A DNA stretch of 64,000 nucleotides. Source: Massilia eurypsychrophila. Its GTDB lineage: Bacteria; Pseudomonadota; Gammaproteobacteria; Burkholderiales; Burkholderiaceae_D. Each line of letters begins with the position of its first letter. Positions within the stretch are counted from its first letter, which is position 1. Of the stretch, positions 1 to 9,491 are shown one piece after another. The stretch spans positions 186,001-250,000 of the forward strand of contig NZ_PDOC01000006.1 of NCBI RefSeq assembly GCF_002760655.1, written 5' to 3'. Made by a program: the position numbers and the translations under genes. A model generated the notes under the pieces. The model did no database searches. It saw nothing but the letters and a program-made list of their open reading frames with translations, and had not been told where the DNA came from.

Positions 1-1197
1 GGCGACGATCTCGCCCATCGTCGTGCCCGCCGTGCTCACCAGCGCCGTGCCGGTTTCGACGCGGCCGACCGAATCGCCGATCAGCGTCTTGATTTCCTTC
101 GCCGCGGCGGCCGAGCGCTGCGCCAGGTTGCGTACTTCGGATGCGACGACGGCAAAGCCGCGACCCTGCTCGCCGGCGCGCGCTGCCTCGACGGCGGCGT
201 TCAGCGCGAGGATGTTGGTCTGGAAGGCAATGCCGTCGATCACCGAAATGATGTCGACAATTTTCTTCGACGACTCGTTAATCGACGCCATCGTCTCGAC
301 GACCCGCTCCACCACTTCGCCACCGCTGACGGCGACGCCGGACGCGGAGATGGCCAGTTGGTTGGCCAGGCGCGCATTGTCGCCGTTCTGGCGGACCCGC
401 TCGGTCAGCGCTTCCATCGACGCGACCGTGCCTTGCATCGCGCCGGCCTGGTGCTCGGTGCGTTGCGACAGGTCGATGTTGCCGGACGCAATTTCGCGCG
501 AGGCGCCGGCAATCGCGCCGACGCCGGCCTGCACCTGCTCGAGCGCGCCATGCAAGGTACCAATCATGTCGTGCAGCGCCTGGCCGGTCTTGCTGGTGGC
601 GGCGTGCGCCGGCTGGCGCAGGTCGATGGTGCCGGGGGCGCCGCGCGACAAGCCGGCCACGCCGAACGTCAGTTCGCCGGCCTGCACCGCTTCGCGGCGC
701 GACATCACGGCCAGAAAGCACAGCACCGCCGACTCGACGACGACATACGCGGCATGCACCAACACGCGCGCGAAGCCAGGTTCGGTCATGCAGCGCACGC
801 CATAGCCGAGTTCCTGCAGATAGTTAAACGAGAGGTGATGCACGGCAATTGTGGCCGCGGCGACAACAATGACAACCCAGTCGCGGTAGCACAGCAGGAA
901 TGCGAGCAGCACAAAAATGCCGAAGTGCAGCTCGTTGACGCCGCCGCCCTGGTGGATGTGCAAGCCGCTAAAGACCATCAGCGCTACCGCCACCGTCGAG
1001 GCAGTCAGGCGGGTGCCGCCGTTGTAGACGATCATTGCGGTCGGCAAGAGCGCCGCCGGCAAACCGACCAGCAGCGCCCAGCGCAAGGTGTCGTGCATCG
1101 CCGACAAACCGAGGGCCATGACGAACAGGCCCCACAGGATCACCAGCATCAGACGGTCGGCCTGGCGGAAATGCTTCGTCATCAAGGTAGGTTTCAT
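1..1197 (-). CDS. Methyl-accepting chemotaxis protein (C-terminus cut by window edge)
   Basis: Membrane chemoreceptor that would signal through CheW/CheA. The 399 visible residues begin at the ATG at 1197. Residues about 15-165 are hydrophobic and form several membrane segments, including a region reading [14 protein letters not shown] and [10 protein letters not shown] followed by HHLSFNYLQ, a membrane sensor module seen in betaproteobacterial receptors in place of a large periplasmic ligand domain. After a short HAMP-like linker comes the cytoplasmic coiled coil, with the conserved signalling hairpin around residues 322-350 ([20 protein letters not shown] then GRGFAVVA). The frame stays open to base 1, so the end of the signalling domain and any CheR/CheB tether lie outside the window. 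The ribosome site is weak (GAGA close to the ATG). A strong promoter with an inverted repeat lies just upstream. Confidence 0.93.
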   Translation of the reverse strand, partial: MKPTLMTKHFRQADRLMLVILWGLFVMALGLSAMHDTLRWALLVGLPAALLPTAMIVYNGGTRLTASTVAVALMVFSGLHIHQGGGVNELHFGIFVLLAFLLCYRDWVVIVVAAATIAVHHLSFNYLQELGYGVRCMTEPGFARVLVHAAYVVVESAVLCFLAVMSRREAVQAGELTFGVAGLSRGAPGTIDLRQPAHAATSKTGQALHDMIGTLHGALEQVQAGVGAIAGASREIASGNIDLSQRTEHQAGAMQGTVASMEALTERVRQNGDNARLANQLAISASGVAVSGGEVVERVVETMASINESSKKIVDIISVIDGIAFQTNILALNAAVEAARAGEQGRGFAVVASEVRNLAQRSAAAAKEIKTLIGDSVGRVETGTALVSTAGTTMGEIVA

Positions 1198-1211
1198 TGT
1201 CTCGTGTAAAT

Positions 1212-1251
1212 ATATTTACGGAAGGCAATTATAAGGGTGTTCCGTAAATAT
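1212..1251. repeat. Perfect 12-bp inverted repeat flanking a -10 box
   Basis: ATATTTACGGAA at 1212-1223 and its exact reverse complement TTCCGTAAATAT at 1240-1251 are separated by 16 bases that contain the TATAAT of the chemoreceptor promoter. One arm lies between -35 and -10 and the other at the predicted start of transcription. This is the geometry of an operator for a dimeric regulator. A 12-bp RNA stem is the alternative. Confidence 0.7.
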
Positions 1252-1255
1252 TCAA
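1228..1255 (-). promoter_or_regulatory. Sigma-70-like promoter of the chemoreceptor gene
   Basis: Reading the minus strand, TTGAAT (1255-1250), a 16-base spacer and a perfect TATAAT (1233-1228) precede the chemoreceptor ATG at 1197 by about 30 bases. The predicted start of transcription is near 1221. The -10 box sits in the spacer of a perfect inverted repeat, so a repressor or activator site overlapping the promoter is likely. Confidence 0.6.
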
Positions 1256-1326
1256 TTGAATCCGGTTGTCCTTGCAGCGGCGCTACAACAAGCAGGCTGT
1301 CAGTTGTCGTGAGCACTACAAAACGT

Positions 1327-1357
1327 CAAAAGCCCCGCATCCAGGTGGAAACGGGGC
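1327..1357 (-). terminator. Intrinsic terminator downstream of icd
   Basis: On the minus strand GCCCCG, a 14-base loop and CGGGGC are followed by TTTTG, about 40 bases past the icd stop codon. Confidence 0.6.
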
Positions 1358-1398
1358 CGCCGCGGTCGCGTCGCTGAGCTGGCAGCCGACGGCCGGTG

Positions 1399-2652
<1,254 letters not shown>

Positions 2653-2760
2653 TTTTTGGTCTCCCTATTGGACGTTTGCTGCGACTGCCGGTCGTGCATA
2701 AGAGTCAAGATTATGCCACTCAAAAGTGAAAACGACTTTTCGAGCGCTGAAGACGTAAAA

Positions 2761-2794
2761 AAAACCCGCTCGGCCAAATGGCCGCGCGGGTTTT
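2761..2794 (-). terminator. Intrinsic terminator of the monomeric icd gene
   Basis: Arms at 2765-2775 and 2780-2790 pair over 11 positions with one mismatch around an AAAT loop. On the minus strand they are followed by a run of eight T. The T/A tracts on both sides could let it act in either direction. Confidence 0.8.
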
Positions 2795-2816
2795 TGTGCA
2801 AGCTTGCAAGCTGCGA

Positions 2817-5048
2817 TTACGCCAGCGTTGCGATGGCGTTGTTGAACGTTGCGCTAGGACGCATCGCGGCCGACACCTTGGCTTCGTCGAGCTTGTAGTA
2901 GCCGCCGACGTCGACCGGCTTGCCCTGCACTGCCAGCAACTCGGCGACGATCTTCGCTTCGTTGTCGGCCAGCGATCTGGCCAGCGGCGCGAAGTGCGCT
3001 GCCAGTTCGGCGTCGTCGGTCTGCCTGGCCAGTTCCTGGGCCCAGTACATCGACAGGTAGAACTGGCTGCCGCGGTTGTCGAGTTCGCCGGTTTTCGGCG
3101 ACGGCGACTTGCGGTTGTCGAGCAGCATGCCGGTGGCGTCGTCGAGCGTGGCGGCGAGGATCTTGGCCTTGGCGTTGCCGGTCTTGATGCCGAGGTCTTC
3201 GAACGACACCGCCAGCGCCAGGAATTCGCCAAGCGAATCCCAGCGCAGGTGGTTTTCTTCCACCAGCTGCTGCACGTGCTTCGGCGCCGAACCGCCCGCG
3301 CCGGTTTCGTACATGCCGCCGCCGGCCATCAGCGGGACGACCGACAGCATCTTGGCGCTGGTGCCCAGTTCCAGGATCGGGAACAGGTCGGTCAGGTAGT
3401 CGCGCAGAATGTTGCCGGTGACGGAAATCGTGTCGAGGCCGCGGATCAGGCGCTCGAGCGTGTAGCGCATGGCGCGCACTTGCGACATGATCTGGATGTC
3501 GAGGCCGCTCGTATCGTGCTCTTTCAGATAAGTGCGCACTTTCTTGATCAGCTCGTTCTCGTGCGGACGGTACGGATCGAGCCAGAACACCGCCGGCATG
3601 CCGGAGTTGCGCGCGCGCGTGACGGCCAGCTTGACCCAGTCGCGGATCGGCGCGTCCTTGACCTGGCACATGCGCCAGATATCGCCCTGCTCGACGTTTT
3701 GGGAGAGCAGCACTTCGCCCGTTGCGAGGTCGGTGATGTTGGCCACGCCGTCTTCCGGAATCTCGAAGGTCTTGTCGTGCGAGCCGTATTCTTCGGCCTG
3801 CTGGGCCATCAGGCCGACGTTCGGCACCGTGCCCATGGTCTTCGGATCGAAGGCGCCGTGCCATTTGCAGAAGTTGAGGATCTCCTGGTAGATGCGGGCA
3901 AAGGTGCTCTCCGGGATGACTGCCTTGACTTCCTTCAGGCGGCCGTCGGCGCCGTACATCTTGCCGCCGGCGCGGATCATGGCCGGCATCGACGCGTCAA
4001 CGATGACGTCGTTGGGCGAATGGAAGTTGGTGATGCCCTTGGCCGAATCGACCATCGCCAGCGCCGGACGGTTTTCCTGGCAGGCGTGGATGTCGCGGAT
4101 AATTTCATCGCGCTGCGACACCGGCAGGTCGGCGATCTTGTTGTACAGGTCGGCCATGCCGTTGTTGACGTTTACGCCCAGGCTGTCGAGCAGCGCGCCG
4201 TGCTTTTCGAACGCTTCCTTGTAGAACATGCGCACGCAGTGGCCGAACACGATCGGGTGCGACACCTTCATCATGGTCGCCTTGACGTGCAGCGAGAACA
4301 TCACGCCGGTTTTCTTGGCGTCCTCGATCTGCTTCTCGTAGAAGTCCAGCAGCGCCTCGCGGCTCATGAACATCGAATCGATGATCTCGCCTTGCAGCAG
4401 CGACACTTTCTGTTTCAGCACGACGGTTTCGCCGCTCTTGGTGATCAGTTCCATCTTGACGTCGCGCGCCGCTTCCAGGGTCATCGACTTTTCGCCGTGG
4501 TAGAAGTCGCCCTCGGTCATGTGCGAGACGTGGGTGCGCGAGGCCGCCGACCATTCGCCCATCGAGTGCGGATTCTTGCGGGCGTATTCCTTGACCGCGC
4601 GTGGGGCGCGGCGGTCCGAGTTGCCTTCACGCAGAACCGGGTTTACCGCCGAACCGATGCATTTGCCGTAGCGGGCCTTGATCTCTTTTTCTTCGTCGGT
4701 CTTCGGCGCGGCCGGGTAGTTCGGAATGTCGTAGCCTTTGGCCTGCAGTTCCTCGATGGCCGTTTCCAGCTGCGACACGGAAGCGCTGATGTTGGGCAGC
4801 TTGATGATGTTCGCTTGCGGCGTCAGGGTCAGCTTGCCCAGTTCGGACAGCGCGTCCGGCACGCGCTGCTCGGGCTTGAGGCGCTCGGGAAACGCGCCGA
4901 GGATACGGGCGGCGACGGAGATGTCGCTGCTCTCGACGGTAATGCCGGCGGCCTTGGCAAACGTGGTGACGACTGGCAGGAAGGCGTGGGTTGCCAGCAG
5001 CGGCGCCTCGTCGGTCAAGGTGTAAATGATGGTCTGATCACTGCTCAT
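2817..5048 (-). CDS. NADP-dependent isocitrate dehydrogenase, monomeric type
   Basis: Large monomeric isocitrate dehydrogenase of 743 residues, the normal size for the family (Azotobacter and Corynebacterium enzymes are about 740). It catalyses the same reaction as Icd but is unrelated in sequence. The N-terminus [20 protein letters not shown] and later stretches such as [20 protein letters not shown] and [18 protein letters not shown] are typical of the family. The ATG at 5048 was chosen because GAGGA lies eight bases upstream. The open frame continues 29 codons further, but those residues are not family-like. It ends at a strong terminator before icd. Confidence 0.96.
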   Translation of the reverse strand: MSSDQTIIYTLTDEAPLLATHAFLPVVTTFAKAAGITVESSDISVAARILGAFPERLKPEQRVPDALSELGKLTLTPQANIIKLPNISASVSQLETAIEELQAKGYDIPNYPAAPKTDEEKEIKARYGKCIGSAVNPVLREGNSDRRAPRAVKEYARKNPHSMGEWSAASRTHVSHMTEGDFYHGEKSMTLEAARDVKMELITKSGETVVLKQKVSLLQGEIIDSMFMSREALLDFYEKQIEDAKKTGVMFSLHVKATMMKVSHPIVFGHCVRMFYKEAFEKHGALLDSLGVNVNNGMADLYNKIADLPVSQRDEIIRDIHACQENRPALAMVDSAKGITNFHSPNDVIVDASMPAMIRAGGKMYGADGRLKEVKAVIPESTFARIYQEILNFCKWHGAFDPKTMGTVPNVGLMAQQAEEYGSHDKTFEIPEDGVANITDLATGEVLLSQNVEQGDIWRMCQVKDAPIRDWVKLAVTRARNSGMPAVFWLDPYRPHENELIKKVRTYLKEHDTSGLDIQIMSQVRAMRYTLERLIRGLDTISVTGNILRDYLTDLFPILELGTSAKMLSVVPLMAGGGMYETGAGGSAPKHVQQLVEENHLRWDSLGEFLALAVSFEDLGIKTGNAKAKILAATLDDATGMLLDNRKSPSPKTGELDNRGSQFYLSMYWAQELARQTDDAELAAHFAPLARSLADNEAKIVAELLAVQGKPVDVGGYYKLDEAKVSAAMRPSATFNNAIATLA

Positions 5049-5216
5049 GCGCTTATCCTCGGAGGTCTGGAATCGGAAACTGGTTACAATTATGGGTGCA
5101 AGCGCTATAGGTCTTCTATAAGACATAAGAGCCACGTTTCACATTATGCACCAGTATTTTACTAGGCGCTACGGTTTACGACACTAACAATTGGCTTTCA
5201 GCCAGACCAATCGCCT

Positions 5217-5780
5217 ATGCCCCTGATTCTATTTAACAAGCCGTTTAATGTGCTGTGCCAGTTTACGCCGCAGGAGGGGCGCGAGTCGCTCGCCGATTAC
5301 ATCGCCACGCCGGGCATTTATCCGGCCGGCCGCCTGGACGCCGACAGCGAAGGCCTGATGCTGCTGACCGACGACGGCCGCCTGCAGCACAGCATTGCGC
5401 ATCCGGATCACAAGGAAGCGAAGACCTACCTGGTGCAGGTCGACGGCGATGTCGACGCCGCTGCGCTGGCGCGGCTGCAGGCGCCGCTCGACCTGGGCGA
5501 CTTCGTCACCAAGCCTTGCCGCGCCGTCAAGATTGCCGAGCCGGAGTGGCTATGGCCGCGCAAGCCGCCAATCCGCGTGCGGCTCGAGAAGCCGACCAGC
5601 TGGATCGCGATCACTCTGCAGGAAGGCAAGAATCGCCAGGTGCGGCGGATGACGGCGGCGGTCGGCTACCCTACCCTGCGGCTGGTGCGCAGTTCGATCG
5701 GGCCGTTTTCGCTGGCGACGCATCCCTTGATGCCGGGCGAATCGGTAGAAGTGCCGGCCGGCGACCTGAAGAAAATCTAA
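5217..5780 (+). CDS. rluE: 23S rRNA pseudouridine synthase, RluE type
   Basis: Isomerises a uridine of 23S rRNA (U2457 in E. coli for RluE) to pseudouridine. The 187 residues carry the RsuA/RluB/E/F-family signature GRLDADSEGL with catalytic Asp41 and the later motif EGKNRQVRRM near residue 140. There is no N-terminal S4 domain, which fits RluE and the shorter members rather than RluB or RluF. It is a single gene facing away from the isocitrate dehydrogenase and ends at a bidirectional hairpin shared with rpsT. Family assignment is firm, the exact target nucleotide is inferred. Confidence 0.9.
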   Translation: MPLILFNKPFNVLCQFTPQEGRESLADYIATPGIYPAGRLDADSEGLMLLTDDGRLQHSIAHPDHKEAKTYLVQVDGDVDAAALARLQAPLDLGDFVTKPCRAVKIAEPEWLWPRKPPIRVRLEKPTSWIAITLQEGKNRQVRRMTAAVGYPTLRLVRSSIGPFSLATHPLMPGESVEVPAGDLKKI

Positions 5781-5812
5781 ATTTCCAGAGTTTGATGTTG
5801 CGGGGCAAGCGC

Positions 5813-5848
5813 AAAAAACCCGCCGGACCGGAGTCAGGCGGGTTTTTT
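5813..5848. terminator. Bidirectional terminator between rluE and rpsT
   Basis: AAAAAACCCGCC at 5813-5824 and GGCGGGTTTTTT at 5837-5848 form a perfect 12-bp inverted repeat with A and T tracts on both sides. It lies between two convergent genes and can serve both. Confidence 0.85.
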
Positions 5849-5900
5849 AACCACAGGTACTATCCTGGCGCAGCCGCCGTAGCGGCTGCTAACGCGGCAA

Positions 5901-6164
5901 TTAAGCCAGCGCTTTCAGGGCAGCAGCCAGGCGGCTCTTATGACGAGCAGCCTTGTTCTTGTGGATGATTTTCTTGTCGGCGATGCTGTCGATCTTCGAG
6001 ACCGATGCCTGGAAGATCGTCGTAGCAGCTGCCTTGTCGCCAGCCTGGATCGCTTTACGCACAGCCTTGATTGCTGTACGCAGGGTCGAACGCTGCGACG
6101 AGTTGTGTGCGTTCTGCTTAACTGCTTGACGAGCGCGTTTGCGCGCTTGTGCGGTATTTGCCAT
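5901..6164 (-). CDS. rpsT: 30S ribosomal protein S20
   Basis: Primary 16S rRNA-binding protein of the small subunit. The 87 residues begin [13 protein letters not shown], are very rich in Lys, Arg and Ala and are predicted to be all helical, as for S20. The ATG at 6164 has AGGAAA upstream. The frame is open for 37 more codons, but these are not S20-like and lie in the leader. A sigma-70-like promoter is visible about 150 bases upstream, leaving an untranslated leader of about 140 bases. It is divergent from murJ. Confidence 0.97.
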   Translation of the reverse strand: MANTAQARKRARQAVKQNAHNSSQRSTLRTAIKAVRKAIQAGDKAAATTIFQASVSKIDSIADKKIIHKNKAARHKSRLAAALKALA

Positions 6165-6310
6165 GGAATTTCCTAAATCGGGGTCAAGTTGCGTTTGCAA
6201 ACACAAGCGTCTGGCAAACCGGTAAGTCCATACTTTCTGAACGACCTTGCTGTCAAACCAGTGCCTGTCAAACAAGTGTGTCTGCGTAACAGAATTCTGT
6301 ACAGCCTTCG

Positions 6311-6339
6311 ATTATAGCGAATTAATCCGTCCCCGGCAA
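6311..6339 (-). promoter_or_regulatory. Probable rpsT promoter
   Basis: On the minus strand TTGCCG (6339-6334), 17 bases and a perfect TATAAT (6316-6311) give a predicted start near 6304, about 140 bases before the rpsT ATG. Confidence 0.55.
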
Positions 6340-6391
6340 TTCAAAAATCAACATTTGTTGGGCGTAGGCGCTTGGGCCGCTGTTGACGGGC

Positions 6392-6397
6392 TATAAT
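6392..6397 (+). promoter_or_regulatory. -10 box abutting the murJ start codon
   Basis: A perfect TATAAT ends nine bases before the murJ ATG at 6406, and no purine-rich ribosome site lies between. A weak TTGGGC occurs at 6372-6377 (spacer 14). If used, the transcript would be leaderless or nearly so. Confidence 0.4.
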
Positions 6398-6405
6398 CTC
6401 GCGCC

Positions 6406-7962
6406 ATGAACTTGCTCAGAACCCTCGCCGCCATTTCCAGCATGACCATGCTGTCCCGAGTCACCGGCTTGCTGCGCGAGAGCCTGTTTGCCCGCGCTTT
6501 TGGCGCCTCGGCGTTCACCGACGCCTTCATCGTCGCCTTCCGTTTGCCGAACCTGCTGCGCCGCCTGTTTGCCGAGGGCGCCTTCTCGCAGGCGTTCGTG
6601 CCGATCCTGTCGGAATACAAGAACAAGCATGGCGAGGCCGATACCAAGACGCTGGTCGACCATGCCGCCACGGTGCTGCTGTGGGCGACGGTGGCGGTGG
6701 CGCTGGCCGGCATCGCCACCACGCCGTTCATTCTGATGTGGCTGGGCGGCACGCTGACCGAGCAGCCCGACGCCTTCGAGGCCGGCGTGTGGATGACGCG
6801 CCTGATGTTCCCTTATATAGCGTGCATGTCGTTTGTCGCGCTGTCGGGCGGCATCCTGAATACCTGGAGCCAGTTCAAGATCCCGGCCTTCACCCCTGTG
6901 CTGCTGAACCTGTGCTCGATCTTCGCCGCGCTGGTGCTGGTCAATTACATGGCGACGCCGATCTACGCGATGGCGATCGCGGTGTGCGTCGGCGGCCTGC
7001 TGCAAGTGGGCATCCAGATTCCGGCCCTGATGAAGATCGGCATGCTGCCGCGCATCGGCATCAACCCGTTCGCCGCCCTGCGCGACCCCGGCGTGCGGCG
7101 CATCCTCAAGAAGATGGGCCCGGCCGTGTTCGCCGTGTCGGCCGCCCAGATCAGCCTGCTGATCAACACCAGCATCGCCACCCGCCTGGCCACCGGCAGC
7201 GTGTCGGCCCTGCAATACGCCGACCGCCTGATGGAGTTCCCTACCGCCATGCTCGGCGTCGCGCTCGGCACCATCTTGCTGCCGAACCTGGCGAAAGCGA
7301 ATACCGACGAGAACCCCGAGGAGTATTCGGCGCTGCTGAACTGGGGCCTGCGGCTGACGTTCCTGCTGGCGCTGCCGGCGGCGGTCGGCATGGCCGCGCT
7401 GGCCGAGCCGCTGATCGCCACGCTGTTCCACTATGGAAAATTCACCGCCGCGACGATCCACGCCGCGGCGCTGCCGCTGATGGCCTACAGTGCCGGCCTG
7501 GTCGGCATCATCCTGGTCAAGACGCTGGCGCCGGCGTTCTATGCGCGCCAGGACATCCGCACGCCGGTGCGCATCGCGCTGGTAGTGCTGGTCGCCACCC
7601 AGATCATGAACTACCTGTTCGTCTGGCAGTTGAACATGCAGGTGGCCGGCCTGGCGCTGTCGATCGGCGTGGGCGCCTGCTTTAACGCGCTGCTGCTGTA
7701 TATCGTCCTGCGCCGACGCGACATCTTCGTGCCGCAGGCCGGCTGGCCGGCGTTCTTCGCCAAGCTGGTGGTGGCCGTGTGCGTGATGGGCGCGATGGCC
7801 TGGTACGCGCAGGAGCGGCTCGACTGGGCCGCAATGCAGGCGCAGCCGTGGCTGCGCGCCGGCGCGCTGTTCGCCATCATCGGCGTGTGCGCCATCAGCT
7901 ACTTCGGCGTGCTGTTCGTGCTCGGTTTCCGACTGGCCGACTTCAAGCGGCGCGCGCGCTAG
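6406..7962 (+). CDS. murJ: Lipid II flippase MurJ
   Basis: Translocates the peptidoglycan precursor lipid II across the inner membrane. It belongs to the MVF branch of the MOP superfamily. The 518 residues contain about 14 membrane helices. The N-terminus is diagnostic: SSMTMLSRVTGLLRESLFAR then FGASAFTDAFIVAFRLPNLL, followed by FAEGAFSQAFVPI. It is divergent from rpsT, a common neighbourhood in Burkholderiales. The start has no Shine-Dalgarno sequence but matches the family N-terminus. The gene ends only seven bases before the convergent pseudopilin operon, with no terminator hairpin between. Confidence 0.95.
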   Translation: MNLLRTLAAISSMTMLSRVTGLLRESLFARAFGASAFTDAFIVAFRLPNLLRRLFAEGAFSQAFVPILSEYKNKHGEADTKTLVDHAATVLLWATVAVALAGIATTPFILMWLGGTLTEQPDAFEAGVWMTRLMFPYIACMSFVALSGGILNTWSQFKIPAFTPVLLNLCSIFAALVLVNYMATPIYAMAIAVCVGGLLQVGIQIPALMKIGMLPRIGINPFAALRDPGVRRILKKMGPAVFAVSAAQISLLINTSIATRLATGSVSALQYADRLMEFPTAMLGVALGTILLPNLAKANTDENPEEYSALLNWGLRLTFLLALPAAVGMAALAEPLIATLFHYGKFTAATIHAAALPLMAYSAGLVGIILVKTLAPAFYARQDIRTPVRIALVVLVATQIMNYLFVWQLNMQVAGLALSIGVGACFNALLLYIVLRRRDIFVPQAGWPAFFAKLVVAVCVMGAMAWYAQERLDWAAMQAQPWLRAGALFAIIGVCAISYFGVLFVLGFRLADFKRRAR

Positions 7963-7969
7963 GCCAGCC

Positions 7970-8647
7970 TTACCTTTCGTCCTTGCGCACCGGCGGCTTG
8001 CCCGCTTCGGCCGGCTCCTCGTCTTGTTCTTCCGGTTCGGCCGCCGGCTCGGCTGGCGGCGGCGGCACGACTTCCTGCATCACCGGCTGCTCGGCGACAG
8101 GCGCCGCCACCGGCGTGACCACCTCGGGCTCGGGCGCGGCCAACTGCGGCGACGTGGCCGGCAGCGACGGCACGACCGCGCCGGCGGTGAACTTCCAGTC
8201 CGACAGATGCTGCTTGTTCTCGAAGCCGACAAAGCGCGCGGCGAAGTTGCCGATCTTGAGCGGCGGCGCCTTCGACAGGCTGTGCACCGCCACCACGCCG
8301 ACCTGGCCGGCCCGGTAGACGATGCCCCACTCGGCCGAGCCGGTGACGGGGTCGACGAAGATCTTGCGCAGGTGGCGGCGCACGCCGGGCGTGCGCGGAT
8401 CCTTGAGCAACTCGTTCAAGCTGGGCGGATGCAGCGGCTGGCCCTGCGGCGTGGCGGCGGCGTAGCTGTCGAGCGCGTTGCTGAAGGCGGCGCCGATGTC
8501 GAGCAGTTCTTCTTCGGCGGCGGCGCGGCGCATCAGCGAATCGATCTTCAGCGTGGCCGCGCCGACCAGGCCGATGACGGTGACGAGCACGATCAGGCCG
8601 AGGTAGGTGAAGCCGCCATGGTGCCGCGAAGGTGTGCGCCGCGCCAT
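7970..8647 (-). CDS. Atypical pseudopilin-like protein, last gene of the secretion operon
   Basis: 225 residues. A short basic leader (MARRTPSRHHGG) is followed by FTYLGLIVLVTVIGLVGAAT, the hydrophobic pilin helix. Cleavage after Gly12 would leave Phe13 as residue 1, but the conserved Glu at mature position 5 is Gly here. GspK, the tip pseudopilin of type II secretion, shows the same loss. The globular part is followed by a proline- and glutamate-rich tail (residues about 165-225). It lies four bases after the preceding pseudopilin gene and clearly belongs to the operon. A tip role is inference from the missing Glu5. Confidence 0.75.
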   Translation of the reverse strand: MARRTPSRHHGGFTYLGLIVLVTVIGLVGAATLKIDSLMRRAAAEEELLDIGAAFSNALDSYAAATPQGQPLHPPSLNELLKDPRTPGVRRHLRKIFVDPVTGSAEWGIVYRAGQVGVVAVHSLSKAPPLKIGNFAARFVGFENKQHLSDWKFTAGAVVPSLPATSPQLAAPEPEVVTPVAAPVAEQPVMQEVVPPPPAEPAAEPEEQDEEPAEAGKPPVRKDER

Positions 8648-8651
8648 CCGG

Positions 8652-9029
8652 CTACCAGTCGAGATACGGCTTGCCGCTGCGGTCGTTGCCGGGCGCCCCG
8701 CTCTTGATGGTGTAGACGGCGCCCAGGCTGTCGTCTTCCGGCGGCACCACGATCCAGCTGACCGTGCTCTCGGCGACCGGGTCGAGCGGCAGCGCGCGCA
8801 GGTATTTTTTCTCCACCAGCTGTTCGAGCGAATCGGGATAGCGCCCGGTGTCGCTGTAGAACTGGTCGATCACGGCGCGCGTGTTGCGCAGGTTGTCGGC
8901 CAGGATGGTCTCCCTGGCGCTGTCGATGCTCGGGAAAAAGCGCGGCACCGCGAGCGTCAGCAGCAGCGCGACAATGCCGAGCACCACCAGCAGCTCGATC
9001 AGGGTGAAGCCGCGCCGGCGCGTCACCAT
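8652..9029 (-). CDS. Type II secretion-type pseudopilin
   Basis: 125 residues starting MVTRRRG, with a class III prepilin signal: cleavage after Gly7 gives mature [20 protein letters not shown] with Glu at position 5. A small GspG/H-like globular domain follows ([20 protein letters not shown]). The ATG at 9029 overlaps the end of the upstream pseudopilin by seven bases, which indicates translational coupling. A longer reading frame upstream was rejected because it puts a 38-residue basic extension before the prepilin peptidase site. No prepilin peptidase gene is present in this operon. Confidence 0.85.
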   Translation of the reverse strand: MVTRRRGFTLIELLVVLGIVALLLTLAVPRFFPSIDSARETILADNLRNTRAVIDQFYSDTGRYPDSLEQLVEKKYLRALPLDPVAESTVSWIVVPPEDDSLGAVYTIKSGAPGNDRSGKPYLDW

Positions 9030-9487
9030 TTGCGGTACGGCACGCCGTTCAGGCCGGTCCGCTCCGAGGTTGAATAGACGTCGTAGACGTCGTCGCCTTC
9101 GCGCGGATCGGCCGCTTCGCTGGCGTAGCTGCGCTTGCCCCACGATTGCGAGTGCGGCACGCCCGGTTCGGCATTGAAGGGATCGCGCGGCAGGCGGCGC
9201 AGGAAGAAAATTTTCTGCGCCTTCGGGCTGCGCAGGTCAGGCACGCCGTCGACCAGCAGGTCCAGTTTCGGCGGGTAGCCGGTGGCGCCGGCGCCCTTGG
9301 CGATGCGGCCCTCGTCGCTGGCCTTCTTGTAGGCGTCGATGCCGGCGCGGATCTCGCGCAGCGACTGGCGCAGCTCCTGCTCGTGGCGGCGCTGCAAGGT
9401 TACCTGCGCGGCCGGCGCGACGATGGTGCCGAGCAGCGCCAGGATCGCCAGCGTGACGAGCAGCTCGATCAGCGTGAAGCCGCGCAT
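9023..9487 (-). CDS. Type II secretion-type pseudopilin
   Basis: 154 residues with an extremely short leader (MRG) before mature [17 protein letters not shown], so cleavage falls after Gly3 and Glu5 is kept. The soluble part contains [18 protein letters not shown] and a C-terminus ending [21 protein letters not shown], a GspG-like calcium-loop region. It follows the secretin gene by four bases and overlaps the next pseudopilin by seven bases. It is probably an assembled minor or major pseudopilin of the same machine, and its exact rank cannot be told from sequence. Confidence 0.87.
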   Translation of the reverse strand: MRGFTLIELLVTLAILALLGTIVAPAAQVTLQRRHEQELRQSLREIRAGIDAYKKASDEGRIAKGAGATGYPPKLDLLVDGVPDLRSPKAQKIFFLRRLPRDPFNAEPGVPHSQSWGKRSYASEAADPREGDDVYDVYSTSERTGLNGVPYRKW

Positions 9488-9491
9488 CGCG

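Noticed and set aside
2778-5165. A 795-codon open frame on the plus strand
   Set aside because: It mirrors the monomeric isocitrate dehydrogenase, whose own reading is unambiguous. The composition is that of an antisense frame.
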